Source of the DNA: Granulibacter bethesdensis CGDNIH1
Lineage (GTDB): Bacteria; Pseudomonadota; Alphaproteobacteria; Acetobacterales; Acetobacteraceae
Assembly (NCBI RefSeq): GCF_000014285.2
Contig: NC_008343.2
Span: forward strand, 1,328,501 to 1,392,500
DNA: 64,000 nt
Direction: 5' to 3'
Shown here: positions 37,040-48,574 of the stretch, one piece after another
How positions within the stretch are numbered: position 1 is the first letter of the stretch
Layout of the letters: each line of letters opens with the position of its first letter
Made by a program: the position numbers and the translations under genes
The notes under the pieces: model-generated
What the model was told of the DNA's origin: nothing
The model's database searches: none
What the model saw: only the letters and a program-made list of their open reading frames with translations

Positions 37040-38151
37040 TACTCAGCCGCTTCACGATGAGCAGGTGATACGGCTTCTGCCTCGATCAGTGGATCGAAAA
37101 ACGTGTCGATCAGGGCCAGAACCTGTGATGGATCAGCCAGGCGATTGACCGTAGCACGAAAAGCCGCCGATCCATGCAGGCCGGTCGTGTACCATGACAC
37201 ATGCTTGCGTGCCAGCCGCATACCGGCATCTGTACCGAAGCAACGCAACATCGCATCATAATGATTCAGCAGAATCTGCTTGCGCTCGCTCAACGGGGGT
37301 TCAGGTATATGAACTCCATCCCGCAGATAGGCCGCCACCTGACGGGGAAACCAGGGTCGGCCATAGCAGCCACGCCCGACCATCACTCCGTCGGCGCCCG
37401 ATATGGCCCGTGCCTCGGCTGCCTGCTCAACCGTCTGGATATCTCCGTTAACGATCACCGGAAGAGAGGTCGCCTGCTTCACCCGCGCCACAAAGGCCCA
37501 GTCAGCCTTACCCTCATAAAACTGCTGGCGGGTGCGCCCATGCACGGTGATCATCCGGATCCCCGATGCCTCGGCAATTTTCGCCAGTGCAGGCGCATTC
37601 AGGCTCTGGTGATCCCAGCCCATCCGCATTTTCAGCGTGACCGGAACAGAGACAGCCTTCACGGTCGCTTCAAGGATTTTCGCAGCCGTGACCTCATCAC
37701 GCATCAACGCGGAACCAGCGGATTGTCCGACCGCCACTTTCTTGACCGGGCAGCCGAAATTGATATCGATCAGCTCCGCCCCTTTATCGATGGCGATCCT
37801 TGCGGCTTCTGCCATCGCCTCCGGATCGCATCCGGCCAGCTGCAAGGCGTTCGGGCTGCCCGGCGAAGGCGGACCAGCAGGCTCCGCCATACGCAACGTG
37901 GTTTTGTTCTCCCGCACCATGGCCCAGGAGGCGATCATTTCGGACACCACCATCCCGGTTCCCATCTCCCGCGCCAGCATGCGGAAAGGCAGATCGGTTA
38001 CGCCTGACATCGGTGCCAGAATGACGGGGGTTTCGATCGTCACGCCCCCACCGAGCGCAATAGCAGGGAGTGCCCCGCCATGCCCGCTCATATGGCTTTC
38101 GCTGCCGTTCCCGGTCTCCGGAAGCGAGGAGTTAACGTCTATATTGCCCAT
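37039..38151 (-). CDS. dusB: tRNA-dihydrouridine synthase DusB (NifR3)
   Basis: An FMN enzyme that reduces uridines in the tRNA D-loop, 370 residues. TIM-barrel motifs: [40 protein letters not shown] (with the catalytic Cys), and [16 protein letters not shown] for the flavin phosphate. The first gene of the nifR3-ntrBC operon layout known from Rhodobacter and Rhizobium, and it overlaps ntrB. The first ~35 residues are not conserved, so the true start may lie slightly downstream of the ATG at 38151. Confidence 0.95.
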   Translation of the reverse strand: MGNIDVNSSLPETGNGSESHMSGHGGALPAIALGGGVTIETPVILAPMSGVTDLPFRMLAREMGTGMVVSEMIASWAMVRENKTTLRMAEPAGPPSPGSPNALQLAGCDPEAMAEAARIAIDKGAELIDINFGCPVKKVAVGQSAGSALMRDEVTAAKILEATVKAVSVPVTLKMRMGWDHQSLNAPALAKIAEASGIRMITVHGRTRQQFYEGKADWAFVARVKQATSLPVIVNGDIQTVEQAAEARAISGADGVMVGRGCYGRPWFPRQVAAYLRDGVHIPEPPLSERKQILLNHYDAMLRCFGTDAGMRLARKHVSWYTTGLHGSAAFRATVNRLADPSQVLALIDTFFDPLIEAEAVSPAHREAAE

Positions 38152-38251
38152 GATTTGGGCAAAATAACCTTCATGCCACCGTATTGCAATCCGTCTTGCC
38201 GCAATAGAAAGCCTGACACGCTTCCCTTTTTACAATCTGGGCAGGAATAGA

Positions 38252-39445
38252 TCAGGAGACCACCCGCATCCGACCGGGATTGAACAGAGCATGAGGATCG
38301 AACGCTTCCCGCACCCCTGCACCGAGACGTGCCAGAGCAGCCGATTCCGGCGGGATAACGTCAACCGCCTGCCGCATGGCATCCGGAGCGCGCATCAAGG
38401 TCCAGCTCCCTTTAACCGAGGCCACAGCTCGCGTCAGGGCATGATGTGTTTCCGTATTGGCCGGAGCCGATACCCAGACCAGACCTCCACCCCAATCCAT
38501 CTGCACCGCTCCCCCGCTCTGCTGTGCCGTGCTGACGATAGCCGGCCCGACGGAAGGGGCCACGCTGACCCGCCAGATGGCATCCGTGGGAGCATGGGTC
38601 AGAAAGCGGACATCCCGCACATCGCGCCACAAAGTCACACTCTCCTTATGGCCGAGCAGATGGCCACCCAGCATCGCCTGTAACTTTTCCAGCCGATAAT
38701 GGGCGCTGGGGGCGAAAGCCTCGATCCGCAACAGGGCTGCCGGGCCGCAGGCAGCATCCAGATGCGCTACCCAGGCCGCCCCGGTGACACCGAAAGGTGA
38801 GCCTAGCCCGGCCGACAACAGACGCACCGCCTGTTCGGGTGAAGGACAGGGCAGAACCAGTGTCCCCACCGTTTCGTCAGCCGGTAGAACCTTCAGGGTA
38901 ATCTCGGTCAGTATCGCCAACGTGCCGAAACTGCCGGTCAACAGTTTGCTGAAATCAAGCCCGGTGACATTTTTCAGCACGCGCCCACCGGAGTGGATCA
39001 GCTCCCCGCGCCCGTTCACGGCCCGCACCCCCAGAACATGATCCCGGAAGGAGCCATATTGAATGCGTCTCGGCCCTGCCAGATTGGTGGCAACCAGACC
39101 ACCCAAAGTCTGAGGGAGGGTCTGCGCCTCCCCGCTACACAGCATATGTCGCAGATCAGGCGGTTCGGCGATCAGAATCTGACGATGTTCTGCCAGCGCC
39201 GCTTCCAATACATCAATCGGTGTACCGGGCCGTGCGGAAATGATCATCTCATTCGGGGAATACAGCGTGATCCCTGCCAGATGACGGGTGGACAGGACAC
39301 GATCAGCCCGGACCGGACGCAGCATGGCGGCTTTGGTCGCATTGCCTTCGATACAGAGCGTTTCCCGTCTGGCAACAGCAGCCTGAACGGTATCGACAAC
39401 GCCTTGCTCACTGTCAGGAGCATCCTGCGTATGAAAACCGCTCAT
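38252..39445 (-). CDS. glcE: Glycolate oxidase FAD-binding subunit GlcE
   Basis: 397 residues, a shortened FAD_binding_4 protein that pairs with GlcD. Seen: MIISARPGTPIDVLEAAL, LGGLVATNLAGPRRIQYGSFRDHVLG and GRVLKNVTGLDFSKLLTGSFGTLAILTEITLKV, all standard for GlcE. The frame extends to 39520, but the ATG at 39445 overlaps the glcD stop (ATGA), which fixes the start. In E. coli the enzyme also needs the iron-sulfur subunit GlcF. No glcF lies next to it here: the next gene downstream is dusB, about 100 bp away. Confidence 0.92.
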   Translation of the reverse strand: MSGFHTQDAPDSEQGVVDTVQAAVARRETLCIEGNATKAAMLRPVRADRVLSTRHLAGITLYSPNEMIISARPGTPIDVLEAALAEHRQILIAEPPDLRHMLCSGEAQTLPQTLGGLVATNLAGPRRIQYGSFRDHVLGVRAVNGRGELIHSGGRVLKNVTGLDFSKLLTGSFGTLAILTEITLKVLPADETVGTLVLPCPSPEQAVRLLSAGLGSPFGVTGAAWVAHLDAACGPAALLRIEAFAPSAHYRLEKLQAMLGGHLLGHKESVTLWRDVRDVRFLTHAPTDAIWRVSVAPSVGPAIVSTAQQSGGAVQMDWGGGLVWVSAPANTETHHALTRAVASVKGSWTLMRAPDAMRQAVDVIPPESAALARLGAGVREAFDPHALFNPGRMRVVS

Positions 39446-40899
39446 GCTGCTTCCACAGCCTTGGCACCCGGCTTCATGGCAGGCAGCAAAGGAAACACCT
39501 TGGCCGGATTCAGCAACCAATCCGGATCGAACACTGATTTGACCATACGCTGCTGGGTCAGTTCGATCTCGTTGAACTGCACCGGCATCAGATCACGCTT
39601 TTCGACCCCGACCCCGTGTTCTCCGGTCAGGCAGCCACCGACCTCGACACAGAGACAGAGAATATCCGCCCCCAGCGCCTCCGCTTTTCTGACGCTTTCC
39701 GGATCGTTCGCATCATACAGGATCAGAGGATGCAGATTGCCGTCTCCGGCATGGAAAATATTGGCGACCCCCAGACCATAGGATTCGCTCATCTCACGGA
39801 TACGTTGCAGGGTGTAGGGAAGCTGACTGGTCGGAATTGTTCCATCCATGCACAAATAATCCGGGCTGATGCGTCCGATGGCTCCGAACGCGCCTTTCCG
39901 CCCCTTCCAGATCGCCACGCTTTCTTCCATCGAGGCCGAAACGCGCAGGCTGACCGGATCAAAGCGCTGACAGATCTGTTCGATCATGCCCAGCAGGTGA
40001 TCCTGTTCCTGCAGCGCGCCCTCGACCTCGATGATCAGCAAGGCCTCTGCATTCAAAGGGTAGCCGGCTTTCGCGAAAGCTTCCGCGGCATGGATCGCTG
40101 GCCGGTCCATGAATTCAAGGGCCACCGGAATAATGCCCGAGCTGATGATGGCATCGACGCATTGCCCTGCAACCTCATTGGAGGCAAACGCCGCCAACAT
40201 GGCCCGCGCGCCTTCCGGGCTATGGAGAATCCGCACCGTGACTTCGGTAACGATCACCAGTTGGCCCTCACTGCCGGTCAGAAGCCCCAGCCAGTCATAG
40301 CCAGCCGCATCCGGGTAATTACCGCCAATCTCTATAATGTCCCCATTGATGGTCACAGCGCGGAGCCCGAGCAGGTTATTGGCTGTCACCCCGTATTTCA
40401 GGCAATGTGCTCCGCCTGAGTTCATATTCACATTGCCGCCGATCATGCAGGCCAACTGGCTCGACGGATCGGGAGCGTAGAAAAAACCTGCCCCCTGCAC
40501 GGCCTGCGTGATGGCGATATTGGTGACACCCGCCTGTACCACCGCATACCGATCCTCATAGTTGATCTCGACAATACGGTTCATCCGCATCATCCCGATC
40601 ACAACCGAGTCACTGAGGGGCAACGCACCTCCCGCCAGACTTGTCCCGGCGCCACGAGGGATCACCCGAACGCCATGCTGGTGGCAGAAAGCCAGGACAG
40701 ATGCTACTTCCTCAGTCGTTCCGGGCAGGACCACAACCATCGGAGCCTGACGGTATGCGGTCAGGGCATCGGTCTCATACGGCTTCAGACGCAACGGATC
40801 AGCGATCACCGCATCATCAGGCAGCAAGTGTCTCAGACCGGCCACGATGATATCGCGCTTCGCCAGAACATCCGCTTTCGGTTCGGGTAATTCGATCAT
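39442..40899 (-). CDS. glcD: Glycolate oxidase (FAD-linked) subunit GlcD
   Basis: The catalytic flavoprotein of the glycolate/D-lactate oxidase type, 485 residues. FAD-binding motif VIPRGAGTSLAGGALPL near residue 85, MIGGNVNMNSGGAHCLKYG near 150, SEGQLVIVTEVTV, and the C-terminal NIFHAGDGNLHPLILYD and GGCLTGEHGVGVEKR that build the active site. Oxidises glycolate to glyoxylate; close relatives use D-lactate. Cotranscribed with glcE and probably with gloA 43 bases upstream. Confidence 0.95.
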   Translation of the reverse strand: MIELPEPKADVLAKRDIIVAGLRHLLPDDAVIADPLRLKPYETDALTAYRQAPMVVVLPGTTEEVASVLAFCHQHGVRVIPRGAGTSLAGGALPLSDSVVIGMMRMNRIVEINYEDRYAVVQAGVTNIAITQAVQGAGFFYAPDPSSQLACMIGGNVNMNSGGAHCLKYGVTANNLLGLRAVTINGDIIEIGGNYPDAAGYDWLGLLTGSEGQLVIVTEVTVRILHSPEGARAMLAAFASNEVAGQCVDAIISSGIIPVALEFMDRPAIHAAEAFAKAGYPLNAEALLIIEVEGALQEQDHLLGMIEQICQRFDPVSLRVSASMEESVAIWKGRKGAFGAIGRISPDYLCMDGTIPTSQLPYTLQRIREMSESYGLGVANIFHAGDGNLHPLILYDANDPESVRKAEALGADILCLCVEVGGCLTGEHGVGVEKRDLMPVQFNEIELTQQRMVKSVFDPDWLLNPAKVFPLLPAMKPGAKAVEAA

Positions 40900-40942
40900 C
40901 GTACCCCCTTATCCTGCCGCCGCTTGCTTCAACGGGAGACAG

Positions 40943-41338
40943 TTACTGGAACCGTCCGCCCCGCTCCAGAACCTCGATCAGATACCCGTCAGGGTCTTTG
41001 ATAAAAAAGAACTTCCCGACCAGACGATCATGAAGACGAAGCTCCTTGACCTGCAAAGGCTCAAGACCTGCCTTGCTCATCCGCTCGTACTCGGCCTGCA
41101 CATCAGGAACGGAAACAGCCAGATGTCCATAGCCATTGCCGAGATCATAGGCTTCTTCACGCCCATGATTAACGGTGAGCTCAAGTTCAAAGCCGCTTTC
41201 CGGATTGCTCAGATAGATCAGGGTAAAGCTGTCGAAACCCAGCCTGTCGACGACTTCCAGTCCGAAAGCGGTGCGATAGAATGCCAGCGAGCGCTCTTCA
41301 TTCAGAACCCGGATCATGGAATGGATCATTTTGGCCAT
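40943..41338 (-). CDS. gloA: Lactoylglutathione lyase (glyoxalase I)
   Basis: Converts the methylglyoxal-glutathione hemithioacetal to S-D-lactoylglutathione, 131 residues. Metal ligands are visible: the His of MIHSMIRV, the Glu of FELELTVNHG, the His of GYGHLAVSV and the Glu of YLIEVLE, the usual two-motif (beta-alpha-beta-beta-beta) pattern. GKFFFIKDPDGYLIE is the family hallmark. The direct link to glcD-glcE suggests the operon removes methylglyoxal and then oxidises the D-lactate produced. That link is inferred from position. Confidence 0.95.
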   Translation of the reverse strand: MAKMIHSMIRVLNEERSLAFYRTAFGLEVVDRLGFDSFTLIYLSNPESGFELELTVNHGREEAYDLGNGYGHLAVSVPDVQAEYERMSKAGLEPLQVKELRLHDRLVGKFFFIKDPDGYLIEVLERGGRFQ

Positions 41339-41461
41339 GAGTGCCTCCGCGCTTGATAGATCATAGTGGAAAAGCCGGAGATAAGGTGATTTCTCACCCT
41401 ATGCTCCGGCTTTCCAGATAGTCGATATTCACGTCGACGCCATCAGAAGCGCCGCCCGTAA

Positions 41462-41587
41462 TCAGCCCTGACGGGCCTTCATACGGGGGTTCTTCTTGTT
41501 GATGACGTAAACCCGACCGTGGCGGCGCACGACGCGGCAATTCTTGTCGCGCACCTTGGCCGACTTCAGGCTGTTACGAATCTTCAT
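41462..41587 (-). CDS. rpmJ: 50S ribosomal protein L36
   Basis: 41 residues ([20 protein letters not shown]..., ending KARQG), highly basic. It is the C-minus form: it has a single Cys and lacks the zinc-binding Cys/His set of the C-plus form, as is usual in alphaproteobacteria, so it needs no zinc. The frame is open upstream to 41698, but the ATG at 41587 is the universal start, with GGA about 6 bases before it. Confidence 0.96.
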   Translation of the reverse strand: MKIRNSLKSAKVRDKNCRVVRRHGRVYVINKKNPRMKARQG

Positions 41588-41728
41588 GATCCAAGCTTTC
41601 GGGTCATCTAACAATATGGAGGCCGCTGGGTAAGGCCCCGACATGGTTCTGTCAAGAACAAAGCAGGATTCGCCGAGATATTTTGGCGGTTGACGCAATC
41701 ACGCCCTGCCCTGATACGCCTTTATATC

Positions 41729-42151
41729 ATGGCACATCGTATCGACAGCACCCAATCCGCCTTTTTGATCGCCTGCTTCGCCGTCACCGGCCTGACCGGA
41801 CTGATGGCCACTTATGCCCTTCCTGTCCCTTTTGAGGCGGCGGTGGAGAAGGAAACAGTGCTGGAGCATGCCGCAGCCGGGCTGACCTCTGACAATCAGG
41901 CGCTGACAGAGCAGATCCTGCACGATTCCACTCTTCGCTCCATACTGGGTAAAAAGGCGGATAGCATCATGAGCGCGCCTCCCCAGCACGCCGCAAAGGC
42001 CCTGCTGCAGGAACGGGATGCGATACGCAGCCACGCGCTGGGTGAAACGCAGGCAGTCGCACGGCGGATGCGGCTGCTGGTTATTGTCGCCACAGCCGCC
42101 GCCGCCTTATTCGGGATTATCCTCAGTGGCCTGAGGAGCCGACAGGACTGA
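41729..42151 (+). CDS. Hypothetical membrane protein with two helices
   Basis: Not recognised. 140 residues from the ATG at 41729 (the frame opens at 41690). Helix 1 near residues 10-30 (AFLIACFAVTGLTGLMATYA), a ~75-residue polar, mostly helical central region (EHAAAGLTSDNQALTEQIL, PPQHAAKALLQERDAI), and helix 2 near 112-132 (LLVIVATAAAALFGIIL) with a basic tail. Both ends would be cytoplasmic and the helical region periplasmic. It overlaps the converging DUF983 gene by 29 bases, which is unusual; each reading frame is otherwise coherent. Confidence 0.55.
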   Translation: MAHRIDSTQSAFLIACFAVTGLTGLMATYALPVPFEAAVEKETVLEHAAAGLTSDNQALTEQILHDSTLRSILGKKADSIMSAPPQHAAKALLQERDAIRSHALGETQAVARRMRLLVIVATAAAALFGIILSGLRSRQD

Positions 42152-42554
42152 CGATTCTTGCGGCATCCGGTGCTTTTTCGGAATCGCTGCGGGTAAGGGC
42201 TTCCCGCCGCATTCCAAGCGCATGGCACAGCCCGATGGTACCACCTTTGACAATGGGCAGCAGCGCCAGCGTCATAATGACCATCACCGGCAGCCAGATT
42301 GCAAACTGTACCCACATAGCGGGCTCATAACGGTAGTCAGACCAGATGAATGCCGGAATGACGATATGGCCGACGATAAACAGGGTTATATAGGGGGGCA
42401 GGTCATCGGCGGGATAGGCTCCATTCTCGGTGCCGCAAACGCTGCAACGCGGCTCAATGGCCAGATAGCCTTTGCGTAAATGTGTTTCGCCGCAGCCGGG
42501 ACATTTATTGCGCATCCCCCGCCACACCGCCTGCAGCATATACGAGCTGCTCAT
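42123..42554 (-). CDS. DUF983 family membrane protein
   Basis: 143 residues of unknown function. The N-terminal half has a zinc-ribbon-like CPGC...CSVC pair followed by the DUF983 signature ADDLPPYITLFIVGHIV. Two membrane helices follow (about residues 55-75 and 85-105: MWVQFAIWLPVMVIMTLALLPIVKG). Known: DUF983 proteins often occur near cytochrome oxidase assembly genes, but no such genes lie here. The start is the ATG at 42554; a GGGCTTC sequence upstream is only a weak SD. Convergent and overlapping with the gene at 41729. Confidence 0.85.
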   Translation of the reverse strand: MSSSYMLQAVWRGMRNKCPGCGETHLRKGYLAIEPRCSVCGTENGAYPADDLPPYITLFIVGHIVIPAFIWSDYRYEPAMWVQFAIWLPVMVIMTLALLPIVKGGTIGLCHALGMRREALTRSDSEKAPDAARIVSPVGSSGH

Positions 42555-42706
42555 GAAGCCCTCTCCTCGATTCTGTTCTCACAGCACTAGGGCGGCCTGA
42601 GCGATCATTCAAGCATAACACAAGGGTTGGAACAGAATTGCCTGTATGATGCCAGCCTCAAGGGACATGAAAAGATCATTTTTCACCCTCAGGACCAGTT
42701 GCACAA

Positions 42707-42735
42707 TTGACGCCCCCTCTCCCACGCTCTAGAAG
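42707..42735 (+). promoter_or_regulatory. Probable promoter of tRNA-Ser
   Basis: TTGACG (42707-42712) and TAGAAG (42730-42735) separated by 17 bases, about 50 bases before the tRNA. The -35 element is good, the -10 element moderate. Confidence 0.5.
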
Positions 42736-42783
42736 CACCCCAGCAAACGCCGTGTGCCGGAGAAAATCCAGCAGACGCCCGGC

Positions 42784-42876
42784 GGAGGGGTGGCCGAGAG
42801 GCTGAAGGCGGCGGTTTGCTAAACCGTTATAGGATGTCAAGTCCTATCGTGGGTTCGAATCCCATCCCCTCCGCCA
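42784..42876 (+). tRNA. tRNA-Ser (anticodon GCT)
   Basis: A 93-nt class II tRNA with encoded CCA. Acceptor GGAGGGG pairs with CCCCTCC, discriminator G; anticodon loop TTGCTAA with GCT; a long variable arm (TAGGATGTCAAGTCCTA region); T-arm GTGGGTTCGAATCCCAT. A near copy of its T-loop/3' acceptor sequence occurs inside gph at 50520-50542. Confidence 0.97.
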
Positions 42877-42955
42877 TTCTTCCTTCCATACCCATTTGAT
42901 CCAGTTCAGGGTCCATGTCGCATGCGCAGGCTCTCCAAGCGCATTCCGGCTATTC

Positions 42956-43981
42956 TCATGTGCCATCCTGATGCAGAAGCTCCGGCAACATCTGCGCCAC
43001 GAGCGCACTGTAAAGCTGGGTTTGCTGATTGGCCTGAATGTACTGGGGATCTATTTTTTCCACATAGGATTTGGTCCGCACTGATGCATACCAATGAACA
43101 ACGATGGTTTGCGGCATCAGTGCCTTCCTGAAGGCATCCGGCGCATGGCGGCAGAGCCGAAACCAGTGTTCGGAGATTTCCGGGGCAAGAGGATAAAAAT
43201 ATTCCGGATCATGGACGACAAGATCCGGAATAAGCCCTTGGCCGATCAGCTCCTGCAATAAATCAGGCCCCAACGCATTGGGCTTTACCTGTTTGTCAGC
43301 AGACATTGCGACCATATGCCGCAAATAAATCTCAAACAAAGGCGCTTTCGGCGCGCCACCCATGATGGCACCGTTGATGCCTCGGAAATAGGCCTTCTCA
43401 ACATAACGGTAAAATCGCCAACCTTCAGGTAGCACTCTCATGGCTTTGCGCATTACGTCCAAAGCCAGCGCCCACCCCCATACAAATGGGGATCGGGACG
43501 ATTTGACCCAATAAGGCCAGACGATCCTTTCAACGCCAATGAACTGCTGTAATTGAAACAGTGATGAAAATGGCGCGATTGTTACGGTATCGACATCTAA
43601 ATAGATGCCACCATCACGATATAAAATCGCCGCCCGTAATATGTCCGACAAAATAGCAGGACTGGAAACACGGCTATATATAACCCACAATTTATCATCC
43701 AGGCCCAACTCCGCACCGACTGACTGCAATAAAGCCTGCGGGTCGATCCGGGATACGCGGATGGATGACACGGCCCGCAATGCGTCAAGCACCTGACTGC
43801 TTTCCAGCTCATCAGTGTGGTGCAGGATGACTTCATCCGCCTCACCGTGAGCGGCAGCGGACAGCAGAGCAATGCCATAAGCCCATGGCAACCTTGATCC
43901 TATCCAGCAGAAATGGAGCGATTTGGGCGTAGACATGGCAGAGCCGGAAACATCCATTCCCTGCATTCCTGAATGGTTCAC
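42956..43981 (-). CDS. DXD-type glycosyltransferase (GT32-like)
   Basis: 341 residues (alternative start at ATG 43936). The pattern LHFCWIGSRLPWAYGIALLSA near the N-terminus, SPAILSDILRAAILYRDGGIYLDVDTVTIAPF with the metal-binding DVD near residue 140, and a later GGAPKAPLFEIYLRHM match the glycosyltransferase sugar-binding region containing the DXD motif (capsule or oligosaccharide synthesis, Och1/GT32-like). Sugar and acceptor are unknown. Its A+T content is somewhat higher than that of its neighbours. It sits alone after the channel gene, 6 bases downstream of it on the same strand. Confidence 0.8.
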   Translation of the reverse strand: MNHSGMQGMDVSGSAMSTPKSLHFCWIGSRLPWAYGIALLSAAAHGEADEVILHHTDELESSQVLDALRAVSSIRVSRIDPQALLQSVGAELGLDDKLWVIYSRVSSPAILSDILRAAILYRDGGIYLDVDTVTIAPFSSLFQLQQFIGVERIVWPYWVKSSRSPFVWGWALALDVMRKAMRVLPEGWRFYRYVEKAYFRGINGAIMGGAPKAPLFEIYLRHMVAMSADKQVKPNALGPDLLQELIGQGLIPDLVVHDPEYFYPLAPEISEHWFRLCRHAPDAFRKALMPQTIVVHWYASVRTKSYVEKIDPQYIQANQQTQLYSALVAQMLPELLHQDGT

Positions 43982-43987
43982 GTGTTT

Positions 43988-46195
43988 TTATGCAGGCTGA
44001 TGGCCGGTTCCTGGCTGAACTTCATCCAGAAACAACCGCATACCGGGAACGGCGATTTCAATTCCGTGCTCTTCCAGTACGTTCTTGACGATCTCATTAT
44101 AGGCTCGGCCAATGATCCACTGCTCGCCGGGCAGCGTCTTGATGCGGGCGCGGATGCTGATGATCGCCGGAGAAAGGTCGATCACACCCTGCATATCGAG
44201 TGTTCCAATGATGGAACCGGCATGTTCAGTCTGCATCAACCGGTCAAATGCCTCGAACATGGCCGCCTTGGTATCCGGGATGCTGGCGCGGTGACCAACG
44301 CGCACCACGGCCGCATGCATGGAGAAGATACGATTGTGATTTGAAACACGATCAACCGATGAAAACGGAATCAGATGGTAAATACCGTCCACGCTGCGAA
44401 TAGCGACCGATCGGATCGTCAATTTTTCAACCGTACCCTGGATACCCGCGGCTTCTACCACATCGCCCTCGTTCATGGCATTTTCGAACTGGATGAACAT
44501 GCCGTTGATGATGTCCTGCACCAGCTTCTGGGAGCCAAAACCGATAGCCAGGCCGAATACCCCCGCACCAGCCAGCAAGGGTGCAGTATTGACGCCCAGC
44601 TGTGACAGGATCGCCAGCACGACGATAACCGCCATGGTGATGGAAAACGCGTTCCTGAACAGAGAGAGCAGGGTTCGCTCGCGGGAGGAAATGCCGTGCT
44701 CCTCCCCCTGCAACAGCCGTTTCTCGATCCAGGAGATCACAAGCAGATAAATCGCTGCGCTGCATCCCAGAACGATCAGCACCGATATCCCGGCCGACAG
44801 CGTAAATTTTCCGGCGTCGGTCTGCAACCAGCCGACGACATCGACCACCGCCCAGACCTGCAATAGCCCCAGCACGGTCACCACGAACACCGTGAGTCGC
44901 AAAATGCGACGCAGCGGATTGATCAGTCTTCGCAGCCAGATATTCAATAACGGGATCGCGCGTTTCAGCCGGTCTGCAACAGGGACGTCGTTGTGTAACA
45001 GGGCCAGCCTGCTCAAGGCGAAGCCGCCCACCAGCAGAATGACAACGGAATATATCGAGGCCCGCAGCACGAAAGGCAGCAGCCACGGCATGCTCAGCCA
45101 GCATATGAACAGCGCCGTCAACCACAGCGTCACAACCGCATGCCAGATTGCCGCAATAACGGCACCGAGCTTGGCAAAGATATCAGATGCACTCTCCAGA
45201 GAGCCATGATTGGTCAGTCTGGTCAGGGCAATACGGCCCTCCCGGCGCTGTATTATGCAGAACCAGATGGCTACGATCAGCGCGGACAGAACCGTCAGCG
45301 TTTCCAGCGCCCGACCGCCATCAATGGAGACCGTTTCCATCAGGGGAATGACCATCAGGAAACTGTAACCAAACACCGACGCCGACCATGCCAGCCAGCT
45401 GTACCAGAGTCTGGCCCTGTGATTGGCTTCAGAAAGCGTGCCCATTTTCAGGAAGCGTAAATGCGGCAGCCGCGGTGTAAAAATTGCCCGTAAAGCCACC
45501 CTGAAGGATTCAACCAGCAGAAAGGAGCGCAGGAACATCTCCTGTCCGGCAGTGACGTTAGCCCCGTCTTCAATCAGCAGCGCCAGTTCCTCTCCGGCCA
45601 GCCACGCGATGACCACAGTTCCGACATCAAGCAGCACAATCGTCAGCAGTCGCAGTACTTTGCCTGCAAAACTGCCCGGCCGATGCAGCCAGACAGGCGT
45701 TGAGAGACGTGCGGCTATCCATCGGACTGCATAGAACGCCGCGAATGTCCCGGCTGCAACCCCTGCCATGTTGCGGAAGATCATCAGCACATGCCAGCTG
45801 AACAACCGGGATGTACCGTGCAACACCTCCAGCAGCTCTCTGAACGCCATCTGCCATACCGACAGAAATGAGCGCAGGTGCTGAAACAGCAGAGCGGAAA
45901 AATTAGCCAGATGAACCGCTACCGGCTCCGGAGGTGAGACATCCGCTTTTTCATCTGCTGTCGCCGTTTTTTTCAAACGTTCAATCAGGCGTGCCCGTGC
46001 TTTGTCATCCTCAAGAATTTTCACCAACCCATCAATATCAGGGTCCGCGTTCCCGGATGTGTCAGAAGAGGATGCAGAGGGAAAATTCAGCCCCGGAATG
46101 ATGCCCGGGCGGGACGAAGGGGCGGCTGCCAGACCGGGTTGAACACAATGCAGCCCAACACCTGCCAGAAGCATCAACAGTCCCAGCCGCTTCAT
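43988..46195 (-). CDS. Mechanosensitive channel, MscS family (large, multi-helix)
   Basis: About 735 residues, much longer than E. coli MscS (286). Signal peptide (MKRLGLLMLLAGVGLHCVQPGLAA), a Ser/Pro-rich region, a polar helix near residues 60-90, then roughly ten membrane helices. The C-terminal MscS core follows: pore helix TM3 in TAPLLAGAGVFGLAIGFGSQKLVQDI, then the beta domain (GDVVEAAGIQGTVEKLTIRSVAIRSVDG) and the alpha/beta cytosolic vestibule. It opens on membrane tension to release solutes. The ATG at 46195 has GAAGG upstream; the frame opens earlier at 46261. Confidence 0.9.
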   Translation of the reverse strand: MKRLGLLMLLAGVGLHCVQPGLAAAPSSRPGIIPGLNFPSASSSDTSGNADPDIDGLVKILEDDKARARLIERLKKTATADEKADVSPPEPVAVHLANFSALLFQHLRSFLSVWQMAFRELLEVLHGTSRLFSWHVLMIFRNMAGVAAGTFAAFYAVRWIAARLSTPVWLHRPGSFAGKVLRLLTIVLLDVGTVVIAWLAGEELALLIEDGANVTAGQEMFLRSFLLVESFRVALRAIFTPRLPHLRFLKMGTLSEANHRARLWYSWLAWSASVFGYSFLMVIPLMETVSIDGGRALETLTVLSALIVAIWFCIIQRREGRIALTRLTNHGSLESASDIFAKLGAVIAAIWHAVVTLWLTALFICWLSMPWLLPFVLRASIYSVVILLVGGFALSRLALLHNDVPVADRLKRAIPLLNIWLRRLINPLRRILRLTVFVVTVLGLLQVWAVVDVVGWLQTDAGKFTLSAGISVLIVLGCSAAIYLLVISWIEKRLLQGEEHGISSRERTLLSLFRNAFSITMAVIVVLAILSQLGVNTAPLLAGAGVFGLAIGFGSQKLVQDIINGMFIQFENAMNEGDVVEAAGIQGTVEKLTIRSVAIRSVDGIYHLIPFSSVDRVSNHNRIFSMHAAVVRVGHRASIPDTKAAMFEAFDRLMQTEHAGSIIGTLDMQGVIDLSPAIISIRARIKTLPGEQWIIGRAYNEIVKNVLEEHGIEIAVPGMRLFLDEVQPGTGHQPA

Positions 46196-46242
46196 CACCT
46201 TCACCCCCCTGCCCGGCTTCATAATGCCGGAGAATGGCATGA

Positions 46243-46674
46243 TCAGGGCGTTTTCGGGCACTCACCAGTCCGGCGACCGTCAATCGTGATATGAGCCAGC
46301 GGTTTGCCATCCTGTGTATTGTCGATCACACCGGTCAAATGCGTGGCGCTGTCAAACATGAACTTTCCGCTGCTGGCGATTTTCTTGTCGTTCTTGCATT
46401 CCACCGTCCAGGACAGGGTGGTGCCGTCCCAGTGATGCGTATTGTCACATTGCGGCATGGATTTGCTGAAGTTGAAACCGGCTTCAGGGTTTTTCGCCTC
46501 TTCCGGGGTGATGCACTGGGTCTTCTGACGCTTGACCGTTTTTTCATCCTTCTGGGCGGTGATATCAATCGTCCACAGCCCCGACTGAATCTCGGTTGCC
46601 CGCGCCAGACCTGGCAGGCCAATGCAGACAGAAAGAATGAAAGCAGCAGTTCCGTTGAGCAGGGCCTTGTTCAT
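46243..46674 (-). CDS. DUF3617 family exported protein
   Basis: 143 residues. Signal peptide (NKALLNGTAAFILSVCIGLPGLARA), then the DUF3617 pattern: GLWTIDITAQ, the conserved Cys in KTQCITPEEA, the Cys of MPQCDNTHHWDG, the Cys of WTVECKN and the C-terminal RRTGECP; four cysteines that could form two disulfides in the periplasm. Function unknown. The ATG at 46674 has GAGGAA about 10 bases upstream; the frame is open into glmS. Confidence 0.8.
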   Translation of the reverse strand: MNKALLNGTAAFILSVCIGLPGLARATEIQSGLWTIDITAQKDEKTVKRQKTQCITPEEAKNPEAGFNFSKSMPQCDNTHHWDGTTLSWTVECKNDKKIASSGKFMFDSATHLTGVIDNTQDGKPLAHITIDGRRTGECPKTP

Positions 46675-46750
46675 GAGCAGTATTCCTCGAAAATTATATT
46701 GGTTTTGAGCGAAAGCGGCCTTGGTTCCAGAATTAGGCGGCGTGGTCCAG

Positions 46751-48573
<1,823 letters not shown>

Positions 48574-48574
<1 letters not shown>

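Noticed and set aside
37201-38007. 268-codon plus-strand ORF opposite dusB
   Set aside because: Antisense to dusB with no domain; explained by base composition.
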